From assembly GCA_022113835.1 (NCBI GenBank), contig JAILWY010000008.1, forward strand, positions 6,111,001-6,175,000: DNA of 64,000 nucleotides, read 5' to 3'. A program made the position numbers and the translations under genes. Each line of letters opens with the position of its first letter. Position 1 is the stretch's first letter. Below, in pieces: positions 1-11,444 of this stretch. This stretch comes from Atopsyche davidsoni. Lineage: Eukaryota > Arthropoda > Insecta > Trichoptera > Hydrobiosidae. A model generated the notes under the pieces. It saw only the letters and a program-made list of their open reading frames with translations. It searched no databases and was not told where the DNA came from.

Positions 1-1118
1 TATGAAATTTTGGTCGGACATGTGTGTGGATTTCATTATAATAGAAATATGGAATGGATAGAAATATATAAGATAAAATGGTCACCAACCTGCTGTGAGC
101 AGAGGCACCAGAAGAATGCAACTACAATGCAATTAAAAACGACTGAAAAACGTGTAATAAAGTACCGTGTAAATCAGGGGAGAGACGTATTTGTATCTTT
201 GAGGCATAGTAAACTTATTAATTTATTATTACATACATCAGATGCTATATTGATTGTTTTGTATAATGTGGCCTAAGAAGAGACCTAACTTCTCATTTTT
301 TCATTTTTCGAAACAATTACCGCCGATTACGAAGGCCAAATAAGTGGAACTGGCCCAGGATAGAAATATATTCTATTAAATAGTCACCAACCTGCTATGA
401 GCAGAGGCACCAGAACATGAACAACTTGTAATAAGGTACCGCGTAAATCGAGGGAGAGGTGTATTTGTATCTCTGAGGCATAGTGAGCTTATTAATTTAT
501 TATCACATACTTCAGATGCTATATTGATTGTTTCGTATAATGTTAAACCTTACTTTTCATTCTTTCATTTTTCGAAACACTTACAGCTGATTATCAAAGG
601 CAATACGAAAGGAAAAAAAAAGCACCGGAAGGCCGAATAAGTGAAACTGGCCCAGGATAGAAATATATTCGATAAAATAGCCACCAACTTGCTATGAGCA
701 GAGGCACTAGAACATGACTAGAAGATGAACAATGTGTAATAAAGTACCGCGTAAATCGAGGGAGAGGTGTATTTGTGTCTTTGAGGCATAGTAAGCTTAT
801 TAATTATTTATAACATACGTCACATGCTCGTATAATGCTTGTATAATGTTAAACATTACTTTTCATTCTTTCATTTTTCGAAACACTTACAGCTGATTAT
901 CAAAGGCAATACGAAAGGAAAAAAAAAGCACCGGAAGGCCAAATAAGTGAAACTGGCCCAGGATAGAAATATATTCGATAAAATAGCCACCAACTTGCTA
1001 TGAGCAGAGGCACCAGAACATGAACAACGTGCAATAAGGTACCGCGTAAATCGAGGGAGAGGTGTATTTGTATCTCTGAGGCACAGTGAGCTTATTAATT
1101 TATTATCACACACATCAG
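1..1118 (+). repeat. ~300-bp tandem satellite built on an RTE-LINE 3' end
   Basis: Three full units and part of a fourth follow one another. The landmark tggcccagga recurs at 351, 648 and 954, giving periods of 297 and 306 bp; the first unit enters from the left edge. Each unit reads, in frame, LAQDRNIF then a segment ending TNLL and a stop, followed by a short hairpin and gcagaggcacc. These are the last codons and 3' tail of the RTE-like LINE found elsewhere in the window. The rest of each unit (the taccgcgtaaatcgagggag and cttattaatttatta segments) is unrelated to other copies. The array breaks off after cacatcagat near 1118. It may extend left of the window. Confidence 0.85.
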
Positions 1119-1293
1119 ATTCGAAGCGGAATTGTCGTGAGACTTCGGTATACGCAGTCTCACGGAGGCGAGAACGTGCCCGGCCAGTCTCGGCGGTGAC
1201 TCGGCGCTTCGGGATGGCCCCCGCCTTATCTGCCATCTCCGCCTCGGACGCGAGTTGCTTGATCTCCGGCGCGGCAAATCCGCTCGTGACAAC
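1119..1293 (-). other. GC-rich block with open minus-strand frame, possible exon
   Basis: This sharply GC-rich block sits between the satellite and the minisatellite. A minus-strand frame is open across it and reads GFAAPEIKQLASEAEMADK then a run rich in R, T and E, which has a coding-like composition. No convincing start, splice pair or known domain is visible. The open frame runs on into the minisatellite and AT-rich flanks, where it is surely not coding. It could be an exon fragment, a captured gene piece or part of an unrecognised transposon. Confidence 0.25.
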
Positions 1294-1401
1294 TTCCAAA
1301 AAGGAATCATATTCAAAAAAGGAACGGCATTCAAAAAAGGAACGGCATTCAAAAAAGGAACGGCATTCAAAAAAGGAACGATATTCAAAAAAGGAACGAT
1401 T
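1294..1401. repeat. 18-bp minisatellite, six units
   Basis: Six consecutive 18-bp units of the form ttcaaaaaaggaacggca. Units 2-4 are identical and the outer ones differ by a few bases. The period is a multiple of three, so all frames stay open through it and produce artificial repeat peptides on both strands. It ends in an A-run. Confidence 0.95.
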
Positions 1402-1587
1402 TAAAAAAAAAAAAAAACGTTTGAATTTCGAACATCGGCTTTTTGCTCGGTGGACTCCCGTTATACACTTTTTTTTTAGCAAGTGTGCTTATAAGCAATA
1501 CATCGCGCCACCATCTTACAGGGACGCCGTTGGCTAGATTCACGTTGGTGCACGTGTGTAGATGCCTTTATCGGTTCGCAACATGAA

Positions 1588-1645
1588 ACAATCATTCTTC
1601 TTCATCGGATGCCTCTCCTCAGAGGAGGTTTCAGGGAAAACAGTG
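1588..1645 (-). repeat. RTE-LINE 3' tail, severely 5'-truncated
   Basis: On the minus strand this shows the LINE tail hairpin cctcctctgaggagaggca, then a gaagaagaa simple tail. Only the last few codons and the 3' untranslated hairpin remain. It is the same tail as in the copies at 13.9, 22.9 and 29.6 kb. Confidence 0.75.
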
Positions 1646-2600
1646 TAGTCCTTCTACACCGCAGTTTTACATGGGAAGGAAAGTCTACGATAACAACGAA
1701 AATCGCCGGTCGTTTCAAAGCGTTTTTTTATTTTACGCAATAACGATAATAGAGAAATCCATGTACGCTACTGCAAAAGCCACATCTCGTAACATCGGGA
1801 AACAGCCACATACAGTATTGTAAGCATAGCAAATAAATCTTAATATATATATTTTTTTTAGCTCTTCTGACATTTTTCAACATATCAAGTAAAACCTATT
1901 TTTATTGAATAAAAAATATAATTTATAAGTTCATAAATATTAAGCAACAAGTGTGCTCATTTTTGCATGTTTTCCTATCGATTTATAAGATGAAACATAA
2001 TTAATATAAATATGAAAAATGATATCGCGATCGTTGAAATTTCGCTCTTTTGATTTTTTTCAAAACAACAAGCAAAAGCTTTGTTTTACAAATCGTGCAT
2101 GATAATGCGATTCAATAGAGTTTGGTTATAATTTTTAAGATTAAAAAAATTTAATATTGCGTTCATAAAAAAATAAACAACTAGTGTGCTAACTATTGCA
2201 TGTTTACTTATCGGTCGATGATATAATATTATTCTCAATCGTATTTACCTCAGCCTAAATTCAGAAATGCATTATAATATATTAAATATAAATGTACATT
2301 TCTGCCCCCGATTTTTTTGTTATATTTATTGTTATCGATTCATTCTAATAATTCGTGTAAGTGTGATTAAAAAATATTTAAATTGATTTTTTTTTTTTGT
2401 AAATTTTATATTCGTTTCTTATTCTCATTGAAGGTGCTGAAGCTGCAAAGTTATTCAAATGCACGTGATTTGCATTAAATTGCATTCAAATTTGAATTTA
2501 AATAGCTTCAATAATACGTAGCTACGCTTTGATTTTTTCCCAGCCTTGTCTGTCTTTCTTTCCCAGCATTAAGATTTTGAACCGCACACGAAGTAATTCG
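1646..2600. other. AT-rich intergenic DNA with a duplicated ~65-bp segment
   Basis: No gene is seen. A segment with core aagtgtgctcatttttgcat (about 1925-1990) recurs in diverged form at about 2165-2230 with core tagtgtgctaactattgcat, a spacing near 240 bp. A short related piece (gcaagtgtgcttataagcaa) lies at 1479. Confidence 0.6.
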
Positions 2601-2603
2601 TCA

Positions 2604-2760
2604 TTAGGCCGCCTCGTGGTCGAGTGGGTTGAGCTCATGATTGTGGATCATGGGATTCCAGGTTCGAGCCAGCCATGCAGTGAGCTTTGTTCTCCTGGTA
2701 TAAAGATTTAGCCAATCTACACCGTGATCAATGAAAGGAAAAATAAATAATTCAAGATTC
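2604..2760 (+). repeat. tRNA-derived SINE, His-like head
   Basis: The head resembles a tRNA. A-box-like tggtcgagtggg is followed by a five-pair stem (catga/tcatg) whose seven-base loop ttgtgga would hold a GTG (His) anticodon, then a B-box ggttcgagcc. The acceptor and T stems do not pair well, so this is not a working tRNA gene. A non-tRNA body and an A-rich tail follow. RNA polymerase III promoter boxes are a feature of the SINE class; activity is not shown here. Confidence 0.7.
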
Positions 2761-2774
2761 TTTACAATAGTTCT

Positions 2775-2880
2775 TAGAGCTGGTGGCTATCCCCTGATCT
2801 TGCACGCAGGTTGTGGGGCTTACAAGGTGTGGCTTAGGTGGTAAAGCACATGGATTTCTATATCTATATCTATTTAGAAA
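2775..2880 (+). repeat. Dispersed repeat with aaggtgtggcttaggtggt core
   Basis: The core is gttgtggggcttacaaggtg followed by tggcttaggtggtaaagc, then a tatcta microsatellite tail. Inverted copies lie at 4645-4705 and 14619-14665. The string tggcttaggtggtagc looks like a tRNA A box, so this is probably another SINE head, but no B box is seen. Confidence 0.6.
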
Positions 2881-4640
2881 GAAATCAATGAAAAGAAAAA
2901 AATAAGCTTTCTGCGACTTTCTTGTATATTGTTCGATAAATTCCGAAATCGCAGTTGTTATATTTATTATAAAATAGTGTGTTTATAAAATATTCTTTCA
3001 GCTTATCTGAGCTTGAATATCTCTTGCTGTTAGAGTTAAAGTTTAAAAAATACATTAGCTCGTTTATATGACTTATCTATAAATATTTTTTATATCTCAT
3101 TATTCATTTTGTATTATTTAATTTTTTATCGTTCAGACTCCTTCGTTTTCTTGTTAAATATATAACAAAATATCCTTTAAATTCTTACCACCCACATCTG
3201 GCTATAGTCATATTGTACCATTAATCCATCATTGGGCCTGGATTCGAGCTCGTGAGTGTCTCCATGTTCGTTATTTTCTAAGATTTATCATACATGGCAT
3301 CCTTTACCATGTTTCTGTGCTGGTGATTCTGAAGTAGTTTGATACAGCCGATAAGTTCGACGTATATTCAGTGTTTTAAAAATATTGAAACGCAGGCCTG
3401 TAGATCGCATTTCAATTCTTTATCTCAAAATATATGCTGAAATAATTGCCGTGAATCTTAAAAATCGTGAAATCGAAGAATTTATTACACTCCAGTAACT
3501 TTGCTGCAAATCATTTCTAATAACAAGTTACCAGGATTTTTGGTTTATCTCCTTGATTCGCCAATCAAACAATCAATATAAATTTGAAATCAAGCACAGA
3601 AATCATCATCTTACATCCGTCGCACACTCCAATGCAATTTCGGTAATAACTTTTGAAGTTGTTACCTGATATTTGAAGGTAACAATTTACTACCATAATT
3701 GCATCGAAATAAAAAAAATAAGTAACCAGATGTCATATATTATTCACAAGTTTTGAGGATGTGTTTTTGTTAATTCTAATAGGGGATGTTAAATGAAAAA
3801 CAATAATGTTATTTTCAATATATTTTCATATTTATTATATCAGCGTAAGGATAAAAATACAGGTTGCGTAAACGCTAAACATAGATTATGCACTTAGTTA
3901 TAATCTTTTTTAAAAATAATGTGCTATGTTAAAAATCACTATATATAAAAATCCATAGTTACAATTATTATCGAAGACCAGAAATTCACACCTCACACGC
4001 GACAACCAAAGAAAACCAAAACTAACACCAAAACGAAGTACAAATAAAAAATATATATATATTTGTATTTATTTAAGATATGTACTCGAAAAATATTTAA
4101 TGTATAAGTGCAAAGGAGACACTTAAAATACTTGTGGTTTTCGTCATAAATTCTTGAATCTTCTCGGCGCCTCTAGCATTAAAAATAAACTATATTAAAT
4201 AGATCTTGTGGTTGACTAAAAATGCAGGATTGAATCGACGATCTATGGGAAAAAATATATAAAAGCAATTACTCCATTTTATATATTATTATTAAGCAAA
4301 ACATTTCTGGTGTCTGATTTTCAGGGTCGTGACTTATAATATATTTCAAAGGGTATTGCTTATCTAATGAACGTGAATTTATGACACGATATCGTGATTA
4401 ATTCTGTAATATCAACCTTTTCCCAATTCTCGAGACACGCTAAGCGCCAGTTTCTGGTAAAATTATTGAAAATCAATTTGATAAAATATACTTTAATATA
4501 TTTTACGAAATACTGAGATGAAATTGCATTTTTTTAAATGTTAACGCGTTGTATTTGCTTTGGTTATTAATTGTGGATGGTATTAGAAGTCAACAGTATA
4601 TTTCAGCACTTTATACACGTACATGAAAATAAAGTTTTTT
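2881..4640. other. AT-rich noncoding DNA
   Basis: No coding signal. A B-box-like ggattcgagctcg at 3239-3251 may be a SINE relic. An A/C-rich stretch without T lies near 3985-4040. Otherwise there is only AT-rich sequence with homopolymer runs. Confidence 0.6.
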
Positions 4641-4644
4641 TTTA

Positions 4645-4705
4645 TGTACGCTACCACCTAAGCCACATCTTGTAAGCCTCACAACCTGCCTGATAGATAA
4701 ATACC
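4645..4705 (-). repeat. Inverted copy of the tggcttaggtggt repeat
   Basis: The plus strand reads ctaccacctaagccacatct then tgtaagcctcacaacctgcc, the reverse complement of the repeat at 2800-2850. Confidence 0.65.
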
Positions 4706-5630
4706 TTATTGTAAAATTGTCCTAAAAAAATTGTGATTAGTACAGTAAGTAAAGTGTTTTTTTAATTATTTTTGAAAATTTAATTACGAAGGCTTTGATT
4801 TTTGTTTCATGATTCTTGATTTCTTCCATACATATAATAATTAATTTTTATATTGACCGTCAATATTTTTTTATATGAAACTTCTTCAAGGCTTGACAAA
4901 ATAAAACCAAATGTCATTTTGCTAATCAGTGCATATTTTTAATGAAGTCATGGCGTTATGCAAAATGCAAGGAGATATTTTTTTTAGTATAATAATCCAA
5001 TTAAAAAAATTTTTTATGTAACATTGTTGACTGCTAACACCATCAAACGTTTGTTCCTACCGGACATATATTTTTACCTAAAATGGCATTTCATTAATCT
5101 GTAAAACAGAAGTCCTCAAACTAAAGGGAAGATCATTATCAATTTACCAAAGTTTAATTACTGAAAGAATATAAAAAAATAACCAGTGGTTGTCAAATCG
5201 GAAGCGGAATTTCGGGTCTCCAAGAATGTGTTCATTTATTTATTTAATTAAAAAATAAAAGAGATTGGTTACTACTGACGAAGATTGCTGGAAATTATCT
5301 TAAGATCTTATGAATATTGCTGTATGTGTTTCATAAATTATTTACATATTTGAAATGATTGAGGAAAAACGAGTGCTTTATAAAAAAATAATTATACACG
5401 CTCTTTTTAAACTCATGGTATTACTCGTAGAGGGAAGGCCGAATTCTAACTTCTATAATAACTCATAAAAAAGCTTTTAAAGAAAAATAAAATAAATTGT
5501 TTTTTGACACAAAAAAATATTCAAACATCATTGTTTATTTTACGAAGTTATTTTTTTACATTTCATTAGACATGTGACAAGATCTAAATACTCTTTCCAA
5601 AATATGCCATGAGTTTTAAAGCAACGTGTC
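4706..5630. other. AT-rich noncoding DNA
   Basis: Homopolymer-rich sequence with no long open frame, no repeat copy and no recognisable site. Confidence 0.6.
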
Positions 5631-5634
5631 TATA

Positions 5635-5716
5635 AAAAAAAACCGACTGTATTACATCTATTTTAAGTCATAAAACTTTGTAATTTTTTTTGATGCGGAA
5701 AACAGTCGGTTTTTAT
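5635..5716. repeat. Small fold-back element (~80 bp)
   Basis: Inverted ends aaaaaaccgactgt and acagtcggttttt enclose about 50 bp. The size and fold-back form suit a tiny MITE or a terminator-like hairpin. No target duplication can be called in the A/T-rich flanks. Confidence 0.5.
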
Positions 5717-8120
5717 TTTTGATTTTAAATTTGAATTTATAAAAATTATAAATTAAAATATGCGGCAACTGCCACACTTTTTTTAATTAAAAACATCATA
5801 GGTATAAAAATAGCAACAATTTTTTAAATTCATTAAAATTTCACATACTCAATTGAAAAAATTTCATATTTTAAGCTTTCATGAGTTAAACATCGGATAA
5901 AAGATAGCAACAGTATTTTAACTAAAAAAAAAAAAAAACAGAGACATATAACCCTTTAAGCACCATACTTTGAAAGTGAATTGTTAAGCTTAATGATTTT
6001 ATTAAAGAACAGAAAAAATATTTTACAATTTCTATCTATTCGGTTTTACACTAAGATAAGCACTAAAATAACAAGAAACCAATTGTTTCAGCTCATTAAT
6101 ATGGCAAACAAACAGCCGCTGACACGAGATCAATATAAAATTAATTAAACATACAGAATACTACACTTTCCTGTTAAACGCACTCAAAAAAGTATATAGT
6201 GAAATTATCAAAATACAGTTTGAACCATTTAATAATATTATTTTATATAGATGTGTGATATATTTGATTTATTTTATGTGTTTCGATTTCGGTTTTTGGT
6301 GCTCGCCGAAAGACTTTTGATCTGATATCGCAAATATATTACTTTTTATTGTAATATATAACACGCGGTCACTCCTCAAAGCTAAAGTTAAGTCTAGTCT
6401 AAGTTTTTTACAAGACAGTTGTAAGATCCGCTTTTAGGGGCGGCATTTCAAAGACTTGCATCATCTTGAAAAAATCTACCTGAAAATGATCTAAAACATA
6501 TTTTGTTTATAAGTATCATTGAAATACTTTTTTTAAGATTCAGTTGGGATCGAATATACACTCGCATATAACGCAGTTCGGCACTGTATCCAATTCAACC
6601 AGTGTGACATTAGGGCTCAGAATTAAAAATTATTGAATATATCATTGTTTATAGATAAAAAAAATTAATATATTATCTCAGCTTTCTAGTGGATAAGAGA
6701 CATTTTTAAAAATAATTTTATGAGTGCTTTTAACAGAAAAGTATCGTAGGCTTTAAAATGCGTTGGTTACAATAAAAACACCAGCTTAGCAGTAAATGAA
6801 AAAAAAACTTACATTTAAATGTTTTTATATAGTCTAGTAATGACATTATTTCGGTTGACATATAACATGTTGAAGTTTTTGGATTTATTTTAATAATAAC
6901 AAAGACATGGAAGTACTTTTAAAAGAAATTATATAAACACTGAGCTTCAAATCACTGTAACACCTGAAATGTATAACACCTCACATAAAGCATTCAAAAT
7001 TTTTCTTGCTTTATATTAATGAAAATAAAATTACTCAATTATGTATATCTTATCAAATTTTTATTTCTATTTCATAGGTGATACGTTGTTTTTCATATTT
7101 CAGGTTTACGAGTTTGAAATTCCGTGTGAATCAAATACATAAAATAAGAAGTAAGCAGCAAAAAAATATGCGCATTTTTCTAAATATAAGAATACAATTT
7201 GTTCGTTATGGATATTATAATAATGATCGTTGTATTGAAATACATATTTATGTAAAGGTAGTAATAAAAAAATTCGTTAAATATTCGACCCTAGGTGCAT
7301 CTTTTAGTCGAAGCAAAGATAGCTCTGGGTTTCAAAATGTCGATTATAGTTCATTTATTAATATACAAGGGGAAGTTTGAAACATCGGCAAAACGGAGAC
7401 AAGTTATTAAGAAATAATAATTCCCATAAATATGACCTGAAAGCATTTGCACCCTACTCAGATGCGAGGCTTTGATAATTTTTTTCAACACGAGGGTTAC
7501 TTCGTTATGAAAGATTCGGGATAATTTTTTTTTAACAATATTGTTAATAAAAAAAAAAAATTTACTTGTGAATAAATTCTATACATATTTGGAAAATTAT
7601 ACAGTTTATTTATTGTGTATACTTGCCTTATTTTTAACTCGCCCTTCTATATATATTAAAAAGTACTCGAAATTTTCCACATGTGGAAGAACAGCTGTTT
7701 TTGCAAAAAAAATTAACAATTAACAAAAAAGTATTGCATTGTTTAGTTTTTGTTAGTGTATTTGCAAAAAGTCGTAATATATATATCGGCATATAATATA
7801 TTGTAAAAGACACCATTGGTATAAATATGTTGAAATTATTATGTGACAAATATTTTTTAAAAAATATACAGGATGTTTCGATATGATTGATATTACATAA
7901 AAAGATAACCGGGCACACGAAGTTTAAACCGCCTACATTTATTTTAAGTATTTCACACAAAAAAGCGATGAATTGAATTTAATATATTAAAATTTGTAAT
8001 ATAATATAATTTTTCAAAATTGAAAAGTATGAGTCAGTCTCTCCTTTTCAGGTAATATCGTGAGGTTTGAAACATTCTGTATACGCATAGTATATATTTA
8101 GTATGGTAAGAAAATAAAAA
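5717..8120. other. AT-rich noncoding DNA
   Basis: Open frames at 7078-7380 (+) and 7634-7960 (-) have the skewed K/I/N/F/Y content expected of AT-rich chance frames and no motif. Nothing else is supported. Confidence 0.6.
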
Positions 8121-8121
8121 T

Positions 8122-8250
8122 TAAGTACATATGTTTAATTGCATTTTATTTATATCAGTGAAGGAAATGCTTAGATAGACAATTGAGAATAGATTTAATT
8201 GATATACATGGTTATTTTGGAATTCGTGCCGTGTTGTTAGTTTACACCCT
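8122..8250 (+). repeat. Duplicated ~130-bp segment, copy 1
   Basis: This matches 9854-9995 over its whole length. Shared landmarks are gtttaattgcattttattta, agaatagattt and attttggaatt followed by gtgcc and tgttgtta. Copy 2 carries a small insertion. The family is not recognised. Confidence 0.7.
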
Positions 8251-9853
8251 GATTATTTTTAGATGAAAATGTAAATAAAAACATACAGTTGATAACTTAT
8301 TTTTATATTTTTGAAAATAACACATTACATAAAACGAAGATTTTTTTTAATATTGGTCATGAAAAAAAACTTTGGGCTGTTGATTAGTAGCGCTAGAGTC
8401 TCATACCTGTACTCTTCGTTCTGGTACACATACGGCGTGAATACCCAAATATATATATATTTTATTTAAATACTGTAAATTTTGAAGTATTTTTTATACG
8501 TATAGTAAATGTTTTAATTTAAAATATTATGAAAGTTTGAGTCAGCAAGATATCAACTTGTTTTAAAAAAATGTAATTGCTGCACTACACGATGTATTTT
8601 TTAACGTGAACTACAATCGCATCAAAATGAAATCGTGTAAGTTAGGCATAATAGTGAGTTCGTAATACTATCAGTCGAACACATAATAAAGAATTAGAAA
8701 AATAACAATAGAATTATTAAAAAAAAAAAAAAACTGCAATAATGTTATGACGTTTCGAGGGTTTACTCTAAAATTGCATTTGTAAAACTAAGATATATAA
8801 GTTTAAACTAAACATCTACTGATTTTGTGACTTTTTTATTTTAAATTTAACTTACACGCCTATTTATAGCTCCCGCTCTGACTCACTCTGCAATAATATC
8901 CCAAAAATAAATTTGATTTTTAAGAAAAATCCAAAAAAATATAACAGGCCGTCCGACCGTTTCTGGTTTCTCATCCCCCACACCTGAAACAAAAAAAAAC
9001 ACGTTAAAATCGATAAACAATAATTTTTAATTATATTATACTAGCTTAATAATATATTTGTTTTGAGAGGTTTCAATAAATGCATTAAGTTTTCAGGGAA
9101 TCAATTCGATCTAAAGCATATCACCATTTCAGCTTATTATATAGCAGCGAGAGTTTACAATAAATCAATGATCCCAGAATGGAGAAAGTCGATACACAAA
9201 AAAAATCAACTGGTTAATTAAATATTATTTTTTTATTAATTAAAATATTCATAAACAAAGACTCAAAGCAAAATTTTATTATTATGATTTATTTAAGATA
9301 AACAAAAAAATTGTAGAATAATAAAATGATTATCGGTACAGTTTTACTGTGCGTAGATTCCAATCAACCCCTCGGAGGTCTTGTTGTATGAGGCCTTTCA
9401 GATTTGATTTATAATAGTTTGAAAGTAAAGAATATTTATGTACCCACGAAGCCTCATTTTATTATTATTGACGAAGGACGAAGGACCTCCGTGAAGCTCC
9501 CCACGAGAGGATCGAGTGTCGGCCTTGGAGGCTTCGAAGCAGTCTTCAGTTACAAGACGGCATGAAGGGTTATAAGCGAGACCGCCTGTCTACTATTTTG
9601 TACTAACAATACACGAATGTATAAAATTATTTTATAATTTTGATACCCTTTATAAAATATGGTTGAGTATAATGTTACCAGTTATAAAGGTCGAAAAACA
9701 CTGATATATACAGGATAAAACTGTAAAATAGTTTAAAAAACAAGAAAACATTCATACTTGACAATCCAAGCGTTTTAACTGATTTTACTATATATTTTAT
9801 TTTTAAATTAATATTTGAGATGCAACATATTTATATATAGAAATAAAAATAAA
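8251..9853. other. AT-rich DNA with one GC-richer block
   Basis: Mostly AT-rich without coding signal. The block at 9465-9600 is distinctly GC-richer (acgaaggacgaaggacctcc onward) with an internal direct repeat gacgaag. It could be a small exon or regulatory element, but no splice pair or start is convincing. Confidence 0.45.
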
Positions 9854-9995
9854 AATTAGGTACATAAGTTTAATTGCATTTTATTTATATATGTGAAGAA
9901 AATACTTAGATAGTAGACAATGGAGAATAGATTTCATTGCTTTACATGAAATTATTGATATATTATTTTGGAATTGGTGCCCTGTTGTTATACTT
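9854..9995 (+). repeat. Duplicated ~130-bp segment, copy 2
   Basis: Second copy of the segment at 8122-8250. It runs directly into the GT microsatellite at 10001. Confidence 0.7.
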
Positions 9996-10000
9996 GTGTT

Positions 10001-10075
10001 CGTGTGTGTGTGTGTGTGTATGTTACACACACACACATGTGTGTATTTATATATATGTGTGTGTGTGTGTGTATA
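10001..10075. repeat. GT/AC microsatellite with self-complementary arms
   Basis: A (GT)n run at 10001-10019 is followed by an (AC)n run at 10025-10037, then a second (GT)n run at 10055-10072. The opposite runs can pair into hairpins, and alternating GT tracts are classic Z-DNA formers. Confidence 0.85.
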
Positions 10076-10079
10076 TATA

Positions 10080-10755
10080 GGGTGTCCCAAAATTAACGCA
10101 AGACTTGAATTTGTCGCCATTTTTGCAGTAAAATTTTGGGAACACTTAAAAAAAAAACAATTTGATAGCTGACAGTTTAAGGTTAGTAAAAATGGAGCGT
10201 TATACGATAGAACAACGTGTCTTCATTATTTAACAGTATTTCAAAAATAATGAAAGCTTGTTTTAACTTCGTCTCTCTTCGCTGTGCTTCAGTTCTTGTG
10301 TTAATTGAATTTTGTAAGCATGGAGACACAGATCTTTAGTTGGTATACGCTGTAGAGAGTTTCTTGAAATTTGCAATTCTTGTCCACGACGCCGAATTGA
10401 GGTTCCTATATTGTCACCGACACTCTTCGATATTGACATATGAACGGCTTGATTTTGGACGACCAGTGTGTTTAGCGTCTCCAACGAATCCAGTCTCCCT
10501 GAATTTTTCAATTAATCTCTTCAAACACTATTCCGACCATATTTTGTATGAAATTTTCGAACCGCGGCTGCCAAGCTTTCATTATTTTTGAAATATTGTT
10601 CAATAATGAAGACACGTTGTTCTATCGTGTAACGCTCCATTTTTACTAACCCTAAACTGTCAGCTGTCAAATTGTTTATTTTTTTTAAGTGTTCCCAAAA
10701 CTTTACTTCAAAAATGGCGACAAATTCAAATCTTGCGTTAATTTTGGGACACCTG
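10080..10755. mobile_element. Fold-back mariner/Tc1-like element, non-autonomous
   Basis: The ends read gggtgtcccaaaattaacgc on the left and its near complement on the right (tttgggacacctg), flanked by TA dinucleotides as expected of Tc1/mariner insertion. The two terminal arms, about 178 bp each (10080-10258 and 10577-10755), are inverted copies differing at only a few percent of bases. Both arms include the start codon and about 20 codons of a transposase (MERYTIEQRVF). The middle holds more N-terminal transposase sequence reading leftward. The catalytic region is absent, so the element is a deletion derivative. Confidence 0.85.
10263..10640 (-). pseudogene. Mariner-like transposase, N-terminal fragment
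   Basis: Starting at the ATG at 10640-10638 the minus strand reads MERYTIEQRVFIIEQYFKNN and on through AAAVRKFHTKYGRN. After a frame break near 10515 it resumes with ISKSVGDNIGTSIRRRGQEL and ISRNSLQRIPTKDLCLHAYK, ending TQELKHSEERRS and a stop. This is the helix-turn-helix DNA-binding part of a mariner-type transposase. The catalytic aspartates are deleted. The left arm of the host element repeats the first codons in inverted orientation. Confidence 0.85.
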
Positions 10756-10759
10756 TATA

Positions 10760-11440
10760 TAGCTCAGGTTATATCAGAGCCACACACCATCTTGTAAGCA
10801 AACTACTGTCAATTGACATACGTAATAAAGAATCTTAAAAATGAATTTTATTTTATATATATATATATATTATATTAGAAATCAGTCTGCGAAGTTTCTA
10901 TCGCAAAAAACCAGTGTATAACACAATCGTGATGGATAATTCGACCGCTTAGCGTGTTTTTTATCGGTTTAATTAATTGGAGCTGGGCAGCTTCATGAGT
11001 ATCGGCGATCTGGCGAAGCCGCGCCGCCCATAGGGCGCGACTTTCTATTATTTATTATAATGTTTCTAACCTATTTTCCTTGCATTTTTAACTTCCTTGA
11101 TACATATCTGCTTTATCTACCAGTGCCGCGTTACGACAGCCGTTAATTCACAGACCGGGTTTAAATTCAAGGCGGAGCTGCGCGATGCTGCCGGCGATTA
11201 AAATTTGCACACTCTATGCATATATGTATCCCGTTTTTATTAAGCTTGTGTGTCTGACTGTCCAAGAAAAATCTACGAAAACGGGATGTTTAAAGAGGAA
11301 ATATAAATCGGGAATACATTCATATTGGTAAGATTGGGTGTTCAGTGAAATGCTCTGAGGAGAGACACTCAAATATATTTTTTTAATTTCAATAACACCG
11401 CCGACTGGAATACGAAATAAAATAAAATAGGGAATCAATT
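10760..11440. other. Intergenic DNA with two GC-richer blocks
   Basis: Blocks at 10975-11060 (agctgggcagcttcatgagt onward) and 11125-11205 stand out from the AT-rich background and have regulatory-element-like composition. No coding frame is convincing. A short accatcttgtaagc near 10789 resembles the repeat at 2800. Confidence 0.4.
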
Positions 11441-11444
11441 TTAT

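Noticed and set aside
2604..2680. Functional tRNA-His gene
   Set aside because: The anticodon arm is good, but the acceptor and T stems do not pair, and a SINE body follows.
5635..5716. Rho-independent-type terminator
   Set aside because: The hairpin and T-run look like one, but this is eukaryotic nuclear DNA with no adjacent gene; a small fold-back element is likelier.
7078..7380. 100-codon plus-strand open frame
   Set aside because: Composition is that of AT-rich chance frames (I, N, K, F, Y), with no motif, start context or splice support.
7634..7960. 108-codon minus-strand open frame
   Set aside because: AT-driven composition, overlaps another chance frame, no recognisable domain.
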